Below, one piece after another: positions 1 through 10,170 of a DNA stretch of 64,000 nt. The notes under the pieces are model-generated. The model was not told where the DNA came from. It worked only from the letters and a program-made list of their open reading frames with translations, and made no database searches. The translations under genes and the position numbers were made by a program. The DNA comes from Rehmannia glutinosa (lineage: Eukaryota > Streptophyta > Magnoliopsida > Lamiales > Orobanchaceae), in the NCBI GenBank assembly GCA_016081115.2, contig CM071936.1, positions 87,411,943 through 87,475,942 of the forward strand, read 5' to 3'. How positions within the stretch are numbered: the stretch's first letter is position 1; each line of letters starts with the position of its first letter.

Positions 1-15
1 AAATTGCCATCCCTA
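1..15. mobile_element. Right terminus of a hAT-like element cut by the window edge
   Basis: The first bases contain ttgccatccctag, the inverted form of the TAGGGATGGCAA terminus carried by complete elements elsewhere in this window, for example 32686-33391. Only the end is present, so no TSD can be tested. Confidence 0.45.
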
Positions 16-499
16 GAGACGAGGCTTTTAAAATCGGCTCTGTAGACTTCAAAAGATTTTATTTAGAAAATATTTTAAGTTAATAAGTCATGGGTTCTAT
101 GTCGCGCTTCGAGCATCTCCCTCCGCAATTCGGTAAGGATTACATTTACTATCATTATTAATTGATATATTTTTGTTCTAAGAAATGTATGCCCGTATGA
201 AATCGATTATTGTTTGATCGAATAGAAGATAGATGAACTTGATATTTTCTTTCTTTAAAAAAAATTTAAATAAATAAATAATCATTCTATATGCAGATAA
301 AATTATTTACAAATTCCAACGTGATTGTGATAATGATACTATTTCCCATTAAGTTTTATCGTATCAGAAGAATGTGAATGGTTGCTTATGCTAAGTTAGA
401 AAATACTAATAGAATGAAACACATGATTGCGAGAATTTAATGAACTTAATAAAACGTCCCTGAAAGAAATCGGTTATCGGACTTTGTTAGGTTATCCCC
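16..499. other. AT-rich stretch without a recognisable gene
   Basis: No coding similarity or terminal repeat is visible. It immediately precedes a gypsy gag remnant, so it may be that element's leader or LTR, but no second copy to confirm an LTR is visible. Confidence 0.3.
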
Positions 500-1803
500 G
501 CCTTCTTTTGCGGTACCACTGATCCTATCGAAGCTGAGAGATGACTTACTGAGATGCAAAAAATCTTTTCCGTAATTGATTGTACTGGTGAGGAACGTGT
601 TAACTATGCAACGTTTGTGCTGCGAGGCAATGCATATGATTGGTGGAGGATGGTGCAACAACAGATTGAGGGCGACGCTTTCCGAGGAGTGTTCGCCAAC
701 AGAAGGAAAGAGAATATATATAGTTAGAACATAGTAACCGTACGGTGGCTGAATATGAAGCGAAATTTGCCAAATTGTCCAAATTTACTCCTAACTTGGT
801 TGCTACTGAGGAACGAAGAGCCAAACGATTTGAAGAAGGGCTCCGATCTCAAATCAAGCTTGCAATGACTCTTTTTGAGCTTACTACTTATCGCAAAGTT
901 ATCAACAAAGCTATATTGGTGGAAATGGCACAATCTGTGAATTGGGAAGAGATGAGGATCCAACAAGGAGGAAAAAAGTTCAAGAGAGAGAACCCAAATA
1001 TTTGGAATAATAATGGTCAGAAAAGAAAGCAAGTACAAGTTCCACAGGGTGCCTCACATAATAAACAACTAAAGACTGTTTGCACTAAATTCGGCAAGGC
1101 ACATTGGGGAGAATGATTGTTTGGTACAGGAGTTTGTTTTAATTGTAAGAAGCCTGGACACAAAGCATTAAACTGCCCAGAGAGGAAGAAGTCCACTCAG
1201 GCTAGAGCATTCACAATGACGCAAATATGGATGGCAATGGGTCCGGTATGGGTCCAATAAATGGGTATGGGGTGGGTAACGAGTATTGAGTTTTAGACCC
1301 GAACGGGTATGAGTCGGGTATGAGTCCAATAAATGGGTATGGGGCGGGTAATATGTATTGAGTTTTAGACCCGAACGGGTATGGGGCGGGTAATGGCTAT
1401 GGCAGGACCTGACCCATACCCGACCCATATATAATTTTTATTTTTTTTTATTTTCTTTATTTTATATATAGAATGAATATAATATTATTCTTGTTCAAGA
1501 ACTCTTGATTTATATATGCTTGCATTTATTTCATAATTCATATAATATCTACAAAATTATATGAATAACATAAATTTTGAATGCACTATTTTGAGTAAAA
1601 ATCGTAAAAATCTGGCCGAATATATGAAGTTGGCGGGTCTAATTGGCCTTACCCGCAAGACACGGGTATGGGTCGGGGTGGGTATGGGTATTGTATTTTC
1701 TTAATGGGTCGGGTCTCGGGTCCAGGAGGACCCGACCCAGACCCGACCCATTGACATCCCTAGATGCAAACAGAAGCCGAGGAAGCAACAGACGTGGTGG
1801 CTG
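500..1803 (+). pseudogene. Gypsy gag remnant with zinc knuckle
   Basis: Gag normally forms the particle shell and binds element RNA. From about 500 the + strand reads a capsid-type pattern: a DP motif, then an 'A..WW' helix (AYDWWRMV) near 625. A second block at 745-1116 contains EYEAKFAKLSKFTP and a run of the type RAKRFEEGLRSQI. A CCHC knuckle (CFNCKKPGHKALNCP) follows near 1135-1180. A stop near 1115 and frame breaks around 560 and 725 make it non-functional. A hAT-like element splits the coding sequence at 1226-1762, and the frame continues across the duplicated 8-bp target. Coding then runs to 1803, just before an intron-like piece. Confidence 0.8.
1226..1762. mobile_element. hAT-like non-autonomous element A
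   Basis: Flanked by an 8-bp TSD, gacgcaaa (1218-1225) and gatgcaaa (1763-1770), one mismatch. Ends resemble TATGGATGGCAATGGG and its inverse ...CATTGACATCCCTA. The interior near both ends is packed with GGGTATGGG/GGGTCGGG-type motifs. Positions 1250-1400 hold two direct copies of a roughly 75-bp unit. No transposase is encoded. It sits inside gypsy gag, and removing it with one TSD copy leaves the reading frame continuous. Confidence 0.8.
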
Positions 1804-1890
1804 GTAACAAATTAATTCTTGCATTATTTTTTCTTTCGAATTTCATATCATTATGTTCATGCATGTTTTGAGTATGTAATTACTTTGTAG
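1804..1890 (+). other. Intron-like GT...AG segment between gag and protease
   Basis: The segment begins gtaacaaat and ends ctttgtag after a T-rich tract. Codons on its two sides join in phase (GCT G / GA TCT ATG) to give the A-G-S-M-N-V-C run expected just before a gypsy protease. It is AT-rich and lacks inverted repeats or a TSD. An unrelated small insertion is possible. Confidence 0.45.
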
Positions 1891-2264
1891 GATCTATGAA
1901 TGTTTGTGGTATACCTGCTTATATGTTAATTGATTCTGGTGCTTCGCACTCCTTCGTGAACTCCAAATTTGTAATGAAGCTGTCCAATTATGCTACTTCG
2001 TCGGACACTCTTTTCAGCATATCAACTCCATCAGGGGATGTCATGAACTCAGCCTTATTTTACGCTAATTGTCCAATTTCTATTGATGGGAGAGAGTTAT
2101 CTGCTGATCTTATTGGGTTGAATATTCATGACTTCGATGTCATTCTAGGAATGGATTGGTTGTCTAAACACCACGCAACAATCGATTGCGGAGCTCAAAG
2201 GGTAGTCTTTTATTCTCTTGGGGCTCCCAATTATTCTTTCATGAGTCTCATCAAAACTTGTTAA
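1891..2264 (+). pseudogene. Gypsy aspartic protease domain
   Basis: The retroviral-type aspartic protease processes the Gag-Pol precursor. The reading frame contains the active-site motif LIDSGASHSFV near its start. The family's second conserved block (VILGMDWLSKH, near 2140-2170) follows about 70 residues later. The frame stops at 2264, before the spacer to reverse transcriptase. The domain itself is nearly intact, but it sits between a broken gag and a stop-containing RT, so no functional polyprotein can be made. The upstream part of the frame continues into the intron-like segment. Confidence 0.85.
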
Positions 2265-2369
2265 CCCTATCATCTCAGCTATGAAGGCCCGTAGACTCCT
2301 AAACAAAGGTTGTGAAGCCTATCTAGCCCCAATAACTAAAGTTTCAAAGGAATGTCACCCTATTGACAA

Positions 2370-3680
2370 ATTTCCATTGTTTGTGAATATCCTGATGTGT
2401 TTCCTGAGGATCTTCATGGCGTTCCGCCAAAAGGAAAGATGAAATTTGTCATAGAATTAGTGCATGAAACGACTCCAATATCAAAGGCACCATATCGAAT
2501 GACTCCTGCAGAACTGAAAGAACTCAAAGAACAACTACAAGATTTGCTCGATAAATGATTCATCGACAGTTTGTCACCATGGGGTGCACCAGTCTTATTT
2601 GTCAAAAAGAAGGACAGGACGATGAGATTGTGAATTGGTTACCGTGAACTTAATAAGGTGACCATCAAGAACAAATACCCTCTTCAAAGAATTGAGGAAT
2701 TATTTGACCAACTTCAGGGTGCTGGGTATTTTACTAAGACCGATTTGAGATCAGGCTACCATCAATTGCACATTCGAGAAGAAAACATCCCTAAAACTCC
2801 ATTTTGTTCTTGCTACGGTCACTATAAATTTCTTGTCATGCCTTTTGGTTTGACTAAAGCCCCAGCTGCATTCATGGACTTAATGAATCATGTCTTTCCG
2901 ATTATCTTGATCAATTCGTCATAGTCTTTACTGACGATATCCTTATTTATTCTCAGTCGAAGGAAGAGCACAAACAACACTTAAGACTAGTATTGCAGAG
3001 ACTCCGAGATAAAAAGCTATTTGCAAAATTCAGTAAATGCGAGTTCTGGTTAGACAGTGTTCCTTTCTTGGGACATATTGTTTCTCGAGAGGGGATTTTT
3101 GTAGATCCTAGCAAGGTTGAGGTGGTGAAAAATTGGCCTACACCAAAGAACATAGGAGAGATCCGCAGCTTCTTTGGGTTAGTTGGCTACTATAGAAGAT
3201 TCATCGAGGGTTTCTCTAAGATCTCTGCTCTACTAACTCAACTAAAGAGGAAGAACACTAAGTTCCAGTGGGATGACAAGTGTGAAAAGAGCTTCGCAGA
3301 GTTGAAAGAAAGATTGACGACGGCTCCAATTCTTACTCTACCAAATGGGATTGGTGGTTTCATTATCTATAGTGATGCATCACTAAAGGGTTTAGGTTGT
3401 GTTCTTATGCAACATGGGAAAGGAATTGCCTACGCTTCTAGACAATTGAAGGATTATGAGAAATATTATCCAATTCACGATCTGGAATTAGCAGATGTGG
3501 TTTTTGCATTAAAAATATGGCGACACTACTTATACGAGGCTAGGTGTGAAATTTACACCGATCATAAAAAGTCTAAAATATTTCTTCACTCGAAAAGAAA
3601 TTAACATGAGACAACGCAGATAGCTTGAACTAGTAAAGAACTACGATTGCATTATCAATTTCCATCCGGATAAGGCCAAT
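2370..3680 (+). pseudogene. Gypsy reverse transcriptase and RNase H
   Basis: RT copies element RNA to DNA and RNase H removes the RNA strand. Successive frames show the RT landmarks: SPWGAPVLFVKKKD near 2570, YPLQRIEELFDQL near 2685, KTDLRSGYHQLHI near 2740, FLVMPFGLTKAPAAF near 2830 and the catalytic block as FTDD near 2930. Threonine stands where FIDD or FADD is more usual. The connection domain (FLGHIVSREGI, SFFGLVGYYRRFI) and RNase H (SDASLKGLGCVL, DLELADVVFALKIWRHYL) follow to about 3604. There are stops near 2557 and 2632 and frame changes near 2920 and 3600. Pol is clearly Ty3/gypsy, but dead. Confidence 0.9.
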
Positions 3681-4245
3681 GTGGTAGTAGACACTTTGAG
3701 TCGTAAAGGTCAAGGATCTATTTCTACTTTGCATGTGGTTCAGCAACCATTGTTGAAGGAAATACAAAATCTTGAGTTGGAAATTATTTCCCGAGAAAAG
3801 ATGAGTTATTTGGCTGCCTTGACTTTACATCCATCAATTCTAGAAAGGAACAAAAATACACAACTAGATGATCCAAAGTTAAACAAGATTCTCTCAGAGG
3901 TCATTGAAAGTAAGCGACATGATTATGTGATCTCAATAGATGGAACTTTACGTTTGGGTAATAGATTCGTAGTCCCCAACAATTAGGAGTTGAAGCTAGA
4001 GATTATGAAGGAAGCTCACAACTCTCCTTACTCCATTCGCCCAGGAAGTACGAAGATGAAACATGACCTCGGTAAACATTTTTCATGGGTTGGCATAAAA
4101 AAGGATGTGCCATCATATGTTCAGAGGTATCTTACCTATCAACAAGTCAAGGCTGAACATCAAAGACCTTCCGGTCTTCTGCAACCACTAATGATTCCTG
4201 AGTGGAAGTGGGAGTGTGTTGATATGGATTTTGTTATGGGACTAC

Positions 4246-5550
4246 TGTAACATCCCAATTTCATAAAATTTAAAATATACGATTTGCGATTTATTAAAGT
4301 GCTGAAAAAAATAAGCCCCAGCTTGAAAACGCATTTGTTAAGGGAAATAAATACTACGACTTGTCATAAATGCGAAATACTCATGAAAATCGTGTCCGAA
4401 AAAAATTAAAAAAGCAAAAATCCCTTAAATATTGAGTTTCTAGCATTATCAAATAAACAAAATAAGAGGCCCTTTAAATTCTTGATTCGACTTCCACTGT
4501 CCTTTTTGCCACGCTCCGGCTCCTTTATTCATCTGTGAAAAAACATGGGGTGAGCATTCAACAGCCCAATGGGGGCGCAATGTCTAAATTAAATATACAA
4601 GCATAATTATTACTGCATACACACCTATGTTTTTCATGCTTTGATCATATAGTGCTCGGGGGCCAACTGTGGGTGTACAATTAAGTATGTTCATGCGTGT
4701 ACAATTAAGTACCTTCGTGTTTGTACAATTAAGTACCTTCATGCTTGTACAATTAAGTACTCGTGTTTGTACAATTAAGTACATTCATGCTTGTGTAATT
4801 AAGTACCTTCGTGTTTGTACAATTAAGTACCTTCATGCTTGTACAATTAAGTACCTTCGTGTCATGTCATGTTTAATGTGCACATACATATAACAATCAC
4901 ACAAGGCATTTAATATAGACATAAGTAGTAAACCCCACCTTGAATGCAATAGCTTCATGAAATAAATGCAAACGTGAATGCATAGTGTTCAAGTTCTTCA
5001 TCTCCTTCCGCATTTCTATTTCGTCTCTGACAGCGGTAATCAGCAGCGGCGATCGGCGGTCATGGCGGCAGACGGCTTCTCTCGCTTCTTTATTTCTCTT
5101 TCCCCTTCCTTGGTTTTTATCTTGGGTTTTGGTTATGGGGCTTAAGGTTTAAGAAGGTGGTGGCCATGGTGGAGCATGGCGGTGATGGTGGCGGTGGTTT
5201 TAGAGGAAGAAGGAGAATTTATTTTCTTGCTTGGTGTAGAAAATTGTGAGGAAGACCCTAGGAGAGGCTTTCAATTTATAGGCCAAGGATTCAAATAATT
5301 TAAGGTAAGAATATTTGCCAAAATTTGATTGCCAAAAATTTCTTGATTTACACGCCATAAAGGCATATTTGATTTCTTTCTCTTTTGAACACGATTTTTC
5401 CTTTTGTAAAACAAATTGACTTTCCTTCATTCTGGAAATAAAATCAGAAATTAAAATCCTCAATTAGGAAATTTAGGGTTTCAAAAATTCTAAGTCATTT
5501 CCAAAATTGGTTTCAATCAAACCCTAATTTAAAAAGAACCCGGTATTACA
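4246..5550. mobile_element. Solo LTR 1 (TG...CA, 5-bp TSD actac)
   Basis: Begins TGTAACATCCC and ends GGTATTACA, short inverted ends typical of gypsy LTRs. It is flanked by identical actac at 4241-4245 and 5551-5555. No retrotransposon coding region lies between the ends, so a solo LTR left by LTR-LTR recombination is the simplest reading. It shares end sequences and a central block (a GCATACACACCTATG segment followed by the 24-bp repeat) with the element at 22342-24204. It interrupts integrase, whose frame continues across the TSD. Confidence 0.8.
4675..4862. repeat. 24-bp tandem repeat in solo LTR 1, about 8 units
   Basis: The unit is roughly GTACAATTAAGTACCTTC plus GTGTTT or ATGCTT. The two endings mostly alternate, which gives a 48-bp higher-order period. 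The related solo LTR at 22342-24204 has only about three units. Confidence 0.85.
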
Positions 5551-5792
5551 ACTACCGAAAATGAAAATAGGATTCCACTCTATCTGGGTTATAGTAGACC
5601 GTCTCACTAAGTTCGCACATTTTCTACCAGTGAAAAGGACGTACAACATGGAGAAATATGCAACTATATATAACTGAGATAGTTCGGTTGCATGGAGTAC
5701 CTTAGTCCATTGTGTCGGATAGGGACCCTACGTTTACCTCCACTTTCTGGAAAAGCCTACACCGAGCTATGCGTACTCAGTTGAATTTCAGT

Positions 5793-6621
5793 TAGGGGTG
5801 GGCATTCGGGGTCGGGTAATGGGTACCCGACCTGACCCGATCGGCTAAAACCCGATCGGGTCGGGTATTTTATGAAAAATTTTGGGTATAGGGTACCCGA
5901 TACCCGATAGTAAAAACTTCGGGTCGGGTAGCGGGTATGAAATAGATACCCGAACGGGTAGTCGGGTACCCGATATATTTTAGAACCTAGAAGAATAAGC
6001 CCACCCCACCGGCCCACCCTCAGTCTCTCACTCCAAACTCCAAAGTCCAATACACAGCCCAGTACCCACCCCACTCTGTCTCTCACGTCTCACTCTCAGT
6101 CTCACCCTACTTCCAGTCCCAGCCTCCCTCTCCACATACTTCAGCCCTCGCACTCAGGCCTCGCAGCGGCGTCGCAGACTCGCACACCATCGCACTCAGC
6201 CCTCGCACATCGTCGCACTCGCAGCGGCGTCGCTCGCGGTTCTACCTCCACGACCCACGCCGTCTTTTGCCTCCACGAGACCACGACCCACATCACTTTA
6301 ATCAGATTCTTATACAATTATTGATTCTTGGTGCAATATTAGTTTAAATTTTTTTCTTTGAATTGGCCTGCTATTATTGATTCTTGGTGGCTGGTGCAAT
6401 ATTAGTTTAAATTTTTTCTTTGAAAAATTCTTATACAGTCTGTTTTCTGGTTTTTAAAATCAGAAAAAAAACCCGAAAATTAATACCCGCAGGTACCCGA
6501 CTTTTTCGGGTACCCGAATATTCGGGTACCCCTTTTTTTCGGGTAGGGTTCGGGTACCCCAAACCCCCACCCGAAATTTTTGGGTACCCGACCCGAATAC
6601 CCGACCCGATGCCCACCCCTA
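5793..6621. mobile_element. hAT-like non-autonomous element B
   Basis: Perfect 8-bp TSD atttcagt at 5785-5792 and 6622-6629. Terminal inverted repeats begin TAGGGGTGGGCAT at both ends, followed by dense GGGTCGGGTA/GGGTACCCGA motifs. The C-rich middle (5990-6290) has no recognisable protein. It lies in gypsy integrase between the codons for LNFS and TTFHPQ. Confidence 0.85.
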
Positions 6622-6840
6622 ATTTCAGTACAACTTTTCATCCGCAAACCGATGGACAATCAGAGAGAACAATTCAGACACTTGAAGATATGCTCCAAGC
6701 ATGTGTAAGACATGGGATAAATTTTACCGCTAGTGGAATTTTCGTACAATAATATCTATCAGGTTTCTATTGGAAAGGCTCCTTATGAGGCTTTGTAAGG
6801 AAGAAAGTGTTGATCACCAGTGCATTGGGATGAAAACACT

Positions 6841-8205
6841 TTATAATTGCCCAAGGACATTGAAAACACTTTACTTGGGTGTGATATTAACCAATCATCA
6901 TTTAATTTTATTTTGGTGGATAGAAGTTAAAACTCTCAATTCACTAATGTAGTCTGTCATCATCTTTAAAATTATGAAATCTGCCCACTTTTGGAATAAG
7001 CTATATACAATAATATAGGTTCCACTTTTGCTAAATATGGTATGTGATTGTCAGGTGCCTTCTGGATAGCACAACTGAACTACCTTCTCAATTCTCATCT
7101 AGAAATTTAATCTTCGATCGGTGATTGAATTTTAGACTAATTCTTAATTGAGTTACAAAAGATAAACTTTGGAATTTTATATTATATTATCATGTGAATA
7201 AATAAGTATAGGTTTTCCCCTAAAAAATTGGATGTAGGGGTTTCTTTAACTAACTAAATATAGGGTTATTGTTAATTAATTGAGCGTAAGGTTTTCCTTA
7301 ATCAGTTGAACGTAGTATTTTGTTCTCAAATTATTTCAGCTAATGTGATTTAATTATTATGCTATGTGCTTATATTTATTCTCGCATTCAATGAAAGTCG
7401 CATCACTTAGGTTCATGCATCATGTTAATATGTGTTCATGGTATTTTACAAGCATATATACAAAGACCAAGTAAAGTCAAGTTTTAGGTTTAGAATTAAT
7501 AATATGTTTTTTCAAAAAAATGGGTGCACGTTGTTCTATAATGCTGGAGTGAGTGGGAAATGGGCGCGGGGGACCGGCGTCCCGGCTATGTGCCGCTTGC
7601 GGCTAATGTTAATATTAAAGGAAATGGGCCTTCGGGCAAAATATTAATTGGGTACAGCGTAATGCGACCCTAAATAGAACAATATACCACCAAGTGAGCT
7701 CGCATCCTAAGAAAATTTTAAGAACTTATAATGAAATGTTTTAGTTAACGAAGAAAATGTTTAAGTAAAAAAAACAAAATGTTTTTTTCATTTAAAGAAA
7801 ACAAAAAGGTCTTGGAATAAATGTTATAATATTGCATTAGACATGCATTCATGCATGAGATTACTTGTTGAGCTTCTTTAAGCTCGTTCCACGAATGTTT
7901 AATATTTTCAGATGAGAACCCAGATGAGTAAGGAGATGGTGCAGCGCAACGACTCGCGAAGCCACGCCTTTTATGATTTTCATGTGTTTTAAGTTTTCTA
8001 AAGAAAAAAATAATAGTTTGAATTTTAAAATTTCTACTGGAATGTTGACTGTCATTTTCATTTCATTATGGATGTTTCTGGATTTATAGTTGTTTTAATT
8101 ATTAGTCTTTATTTTCGCTGCAAACTTTGAAATGAAGTAAAGTTTTTATTATTCCGCCTTTTCAAGAAATCTTTAAATTATTTCTATTATAATTATTATT
8201 TCGCA
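6841..8205. other. Intergenic or LTR-like sequence, no gene recognised
   Basis: AT-rich sequence with one GC-richer patch (7555-7640). It may include the 3' LTR of the upstream gypsy element, but no matching 5' copy is visible in the window. Confidence 0.3.
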
Positions 8206-8211
8206 TTAAAT

Positions 8212-8900
8212 TTGAATAAGCTAGAAAGTGCTACAGGAGTTTTGTCGGCGGATGACCAATCCCATGTTGGGTCTCTGTCCTTCAAGGACATCGAGACACA
8301 CCTTTGCAGGGATGTCACTCGGGTAAGCTTCTGTGATTACTTTGCATCTCTACTCTTCATTCTTTTGTCTCTTTTTATTTGTCTAAGACTTGTACAAATT
8401 TGTTATAGATTCTGAACATCGCGGAGACTTCGAACCATCGAGGCGAGGTGACAGAAGCAGAGAACCGTCAGCTTCGGAGTGAGGGAAAAACTCTTAAGGC
8501 GGGAGCTAGTAAGCATAAGTGCCAGATGTTGGATTAGTCCAAGAATTATGCCCGGGCGAAGGATCAGCTTTCCCATGAGGTAGAAATGGGTGAGTTGTTC
8601 TTCTAGCCTCCCGCTAGTGTTGAGTTATTGGCCAAGGAGAGGTTCCGTTCATTTGAGGCATACAAGGGTTCCTTGTTTTATTGTTCGGATTTGATGAGAG
8701 AGTCCTCCTCCTACTTTGATAAGGTAGTGCACCATTGCCAGAAACTTCTACAGCAGAGCGGAAAAACCTCCAGCGAGGTGATATACATCCTTGACTGTAA
8801 TATTTCTGATGATGAGGAGGATAAGGAGATTGAGGCTTTGCAGGGTCTTCCTGACGGAGTTAACGATGCTGCTCAGGGAGACCGAGCCCCCCATGCCTGA
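8212..8900 (+). pseudogene. aORF remnant (C-terminal part), spliced, opposite to gag
   Basis: Tat-lineage gypsy elements often carry an additional ORF antisense to gag-pol, many with a 'putative gypsy type transposon' domain. Here 8212-8322 encodes a short acidic block, then a GT-AG intron (8323-8408) follows. A second exon to 8900 encodes Q/E/K-rich, coiled-coil-like sequence (AKERFRSFEAYKGSLFY, later an acidic DDEEDKEIEAL tail). Stops near 8537 and 8605 break it. The assignment rests on its position, its orientation opposite to gag and its style. The diagnostic domain itself is missing here. Confidence 0.45.
8323..8408 (+). other. Intron in the aORF remnant
   Basis: Donor GTAAGC, T-rich interior, acceptor TTATAG. 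Joining the flanks keeps an open frame (DVTR into LNIAETS). Confidence 0.5.
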
Positions 8901-9535
8901 TTCGTTGATGATTGTATGTTGGCCTAGGCAGCTTTTTGATTCCTGCCCACTTGTTTAGGGCTTGCTTTACGAACTCAGATATTTCTTGCTTTCTCTTTTC
9001 GTCTTGAGATGTTTTTTCGCTCCAAGGGGCCGGAGGATACTCTGTTGCTTTTATGCTACATTGATGTTCTTTATGTATATTTATTTTCTTTATTGTGCTC
9101 TACAAAAGAAGGTTGGCACAAAAGAGATAGACATCCTTTTAAGAAATAAAGTTTTTGATCTGATAAACTTTCACTTATGCTTGCTCCGGCCTGATACAAT
9201 CTTCTTGTATGTCGATTTCATTGCACGAGATAGCCAGCAAACCCCTGACTCATCTCTCTCTATAAAAAAGCTCATCCATCGATTGATCACGCGAGTACGC
9301 ATCCAATAGTACCGACAGTAGTTGGAATCATCCACTTTATCGATCTCAGCGGCCGCCTGGCCCGAAAATAGAGAGAACCCCCTTATGATCCATTCATTTC
9401 TGCAAGTCTACTTGTGATATCTGCATGTGACTTTTTGTTGTGGAAAACTTGTCCATATTTTGTGTAGAGATAGATTCTTCCCTTTGGAAGGAAGCCTTTA
9501 CTCCTCGGAATGGGCGAATATATTTATGTTTAATG
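8901..9535. other. Sequence downstream of the aORF, no gene
   Basis: T-rich 3'-flank-like sequence that resembles 59090-59320 in the second element copy. Nothing else is recognisable. Confidence 0.35.
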
Positions 9536-9539
9536 TTAG

Positions 9540-9790
9540 GGAACGCCATTCTGCAGCCCCTCGAGGGCACTCTTCCAAAGCCTGGAGGGGGTGCTCTTAT
9601 GGAGCATGGGGCGCCCTTCTGGAGCTTAGATGGGGCACCCTTCTGGAGCTTTTTCCAAGTTCTTGCTTTGTCCTTTTCAGATCCCGGAGGCACCCTTCCG
9701 AAGCTTTTTGCTTTATCCCTTCCGAAGCCCGTAGGGGGCGCCCTTCCGAAGCTCGGAGGGGGCACCCTTCTGGAACTTTCTCCAAGTTTT
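9540..9790. repeat. Degenerate GC-rich tandem repeat, element copy 1
   Basis: Repeated blocks built around CCCTTCTGGAGCTT and CCCTTCCGAAGC with GGGGGCGCCC spacers, period roughly 25-40 bp. The same motif family recurs at 59870-60150 in copy 2. Long open frames on both strands here come from the repeat and are not genes. Confidence 0.7.
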
Positions 9791-9869
9791 TGCTTTATCA
9801 TTTTGATCTTTTCCCCACATGTGTTAGCATTTTTTGCCTTCTTTTTCTTGCACTTTTTTGGTGGGGATA

Positions 9870-10170
9870 AAAATTTACGGGGACCCTTGTGAGGAGGCCC
9901 CTCCCTCCGAGGTTTTAGCCGGAGGAGGAAAATTTACTAGGACCCCTTCCCTGAGGAGGCCTTTCCATTCGGGGTCTTAGTCGGATGAGGTTAGTATGTT
10001 GGGGAGGGCCCCAGATATCATAATGCTACCTCACTAGGGGCATTAACGAGGGGCCCTGGATAGCACAAAACTAGCTCACTATGGGCGACCTTTGGGAACC
10101 CTGGATAGCGTGAAGCTACCTCACTATGGCTATCAATGAGGGGCCCTGGATAGCGTGAAGATACCTCACT
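9870..10170. repeat. Tandem repeat of gypsy derivative (left part)
   Basis: Two repeat types abut. The first is GAGGAGGCCCCTCCC blocks with GGAGGAAAATTTA (9870-10010). The second is CTGGATAGCGTGAAGCTACC plus TCACTATGGG blocks (10015-10170). The second type continues at 17616-17770 on the other side of the inserted SIRE-type element. Confidence 0.7.

Larger units (their letters stand above)
500..6840 (+). mobile_element. Decayed Ty3/gypsy retrotransposon body with nested insertions
   Basis: Gag, zinc knuckle, protease, reverse transcriptase, RNase H and integrase remnants occur in the standard Ty3/gypsy order (integrase after RNase H). The body is interrupted at 1226-1762, 4246-5550 and 5793-6621 by three other elements with TSDs. 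Coding similarity fades near 6840 inside integrase, and no LTR pair of its own is visible. Frame breaks and stop codons are frequent. A chromovirus (Del/Tekay-like) placement fits the gag and protease style, but it is inferred. Confidence 0.85.
3681..6840 (+). pseudogene. Gypsy integrase in three pieces
   Basis: Integrase inserts the cDNA. Piece 1 (3681-4245) holds the zinc-finger region and the first catalytic aspartate (VDMDFVMGL). The two zinc-binding cysteines appear as tyrosines (YLTYQQ), so metal binding is probably lost. A solo LTR follows at 4246-5550. Piece 2 (5551-5792) reads SIWVIVDRLTKFAHFLPV and continues toward the second aspartate. A hAT-like element occupies 5793-6621. Piece 3 (6622 to about 6840) has the HPQTDGQSERTIQTLEDML block with the catalytic glutamate. 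The frame is broken after this, and coding similarity ends in APYEAL with a stop. Confidence 0.85.

Noticed and set aside
1168..1428. Minus-strand frame rich in YPPHTRSG-like repeats
   Set aside because: It lies in the subterminal motif array of hAT-like element A and crosses its border. It is not a gene.
4669..4893. Open frame with a repeating VQLSTF pattern, and its antisense counterpart
   Set aside because: It is generated by the 24-bp tandem repeat in a solo LTR, whose period is a multiple of three. No start context or family resemblance.
9220..9370. Minus-strand DDSNYCRYYW motif resembling a gypsy gag/pol linker
   Set aside because: Only a few residues match the NYCRYHR-type motif and the following pattern is absent. 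Too weak to call coding.
9394..9892. Long overlapping open frames on both strands
   Set aside because: They coincide with the GC-rich tandem repeat. Repeated units without stops explain them.
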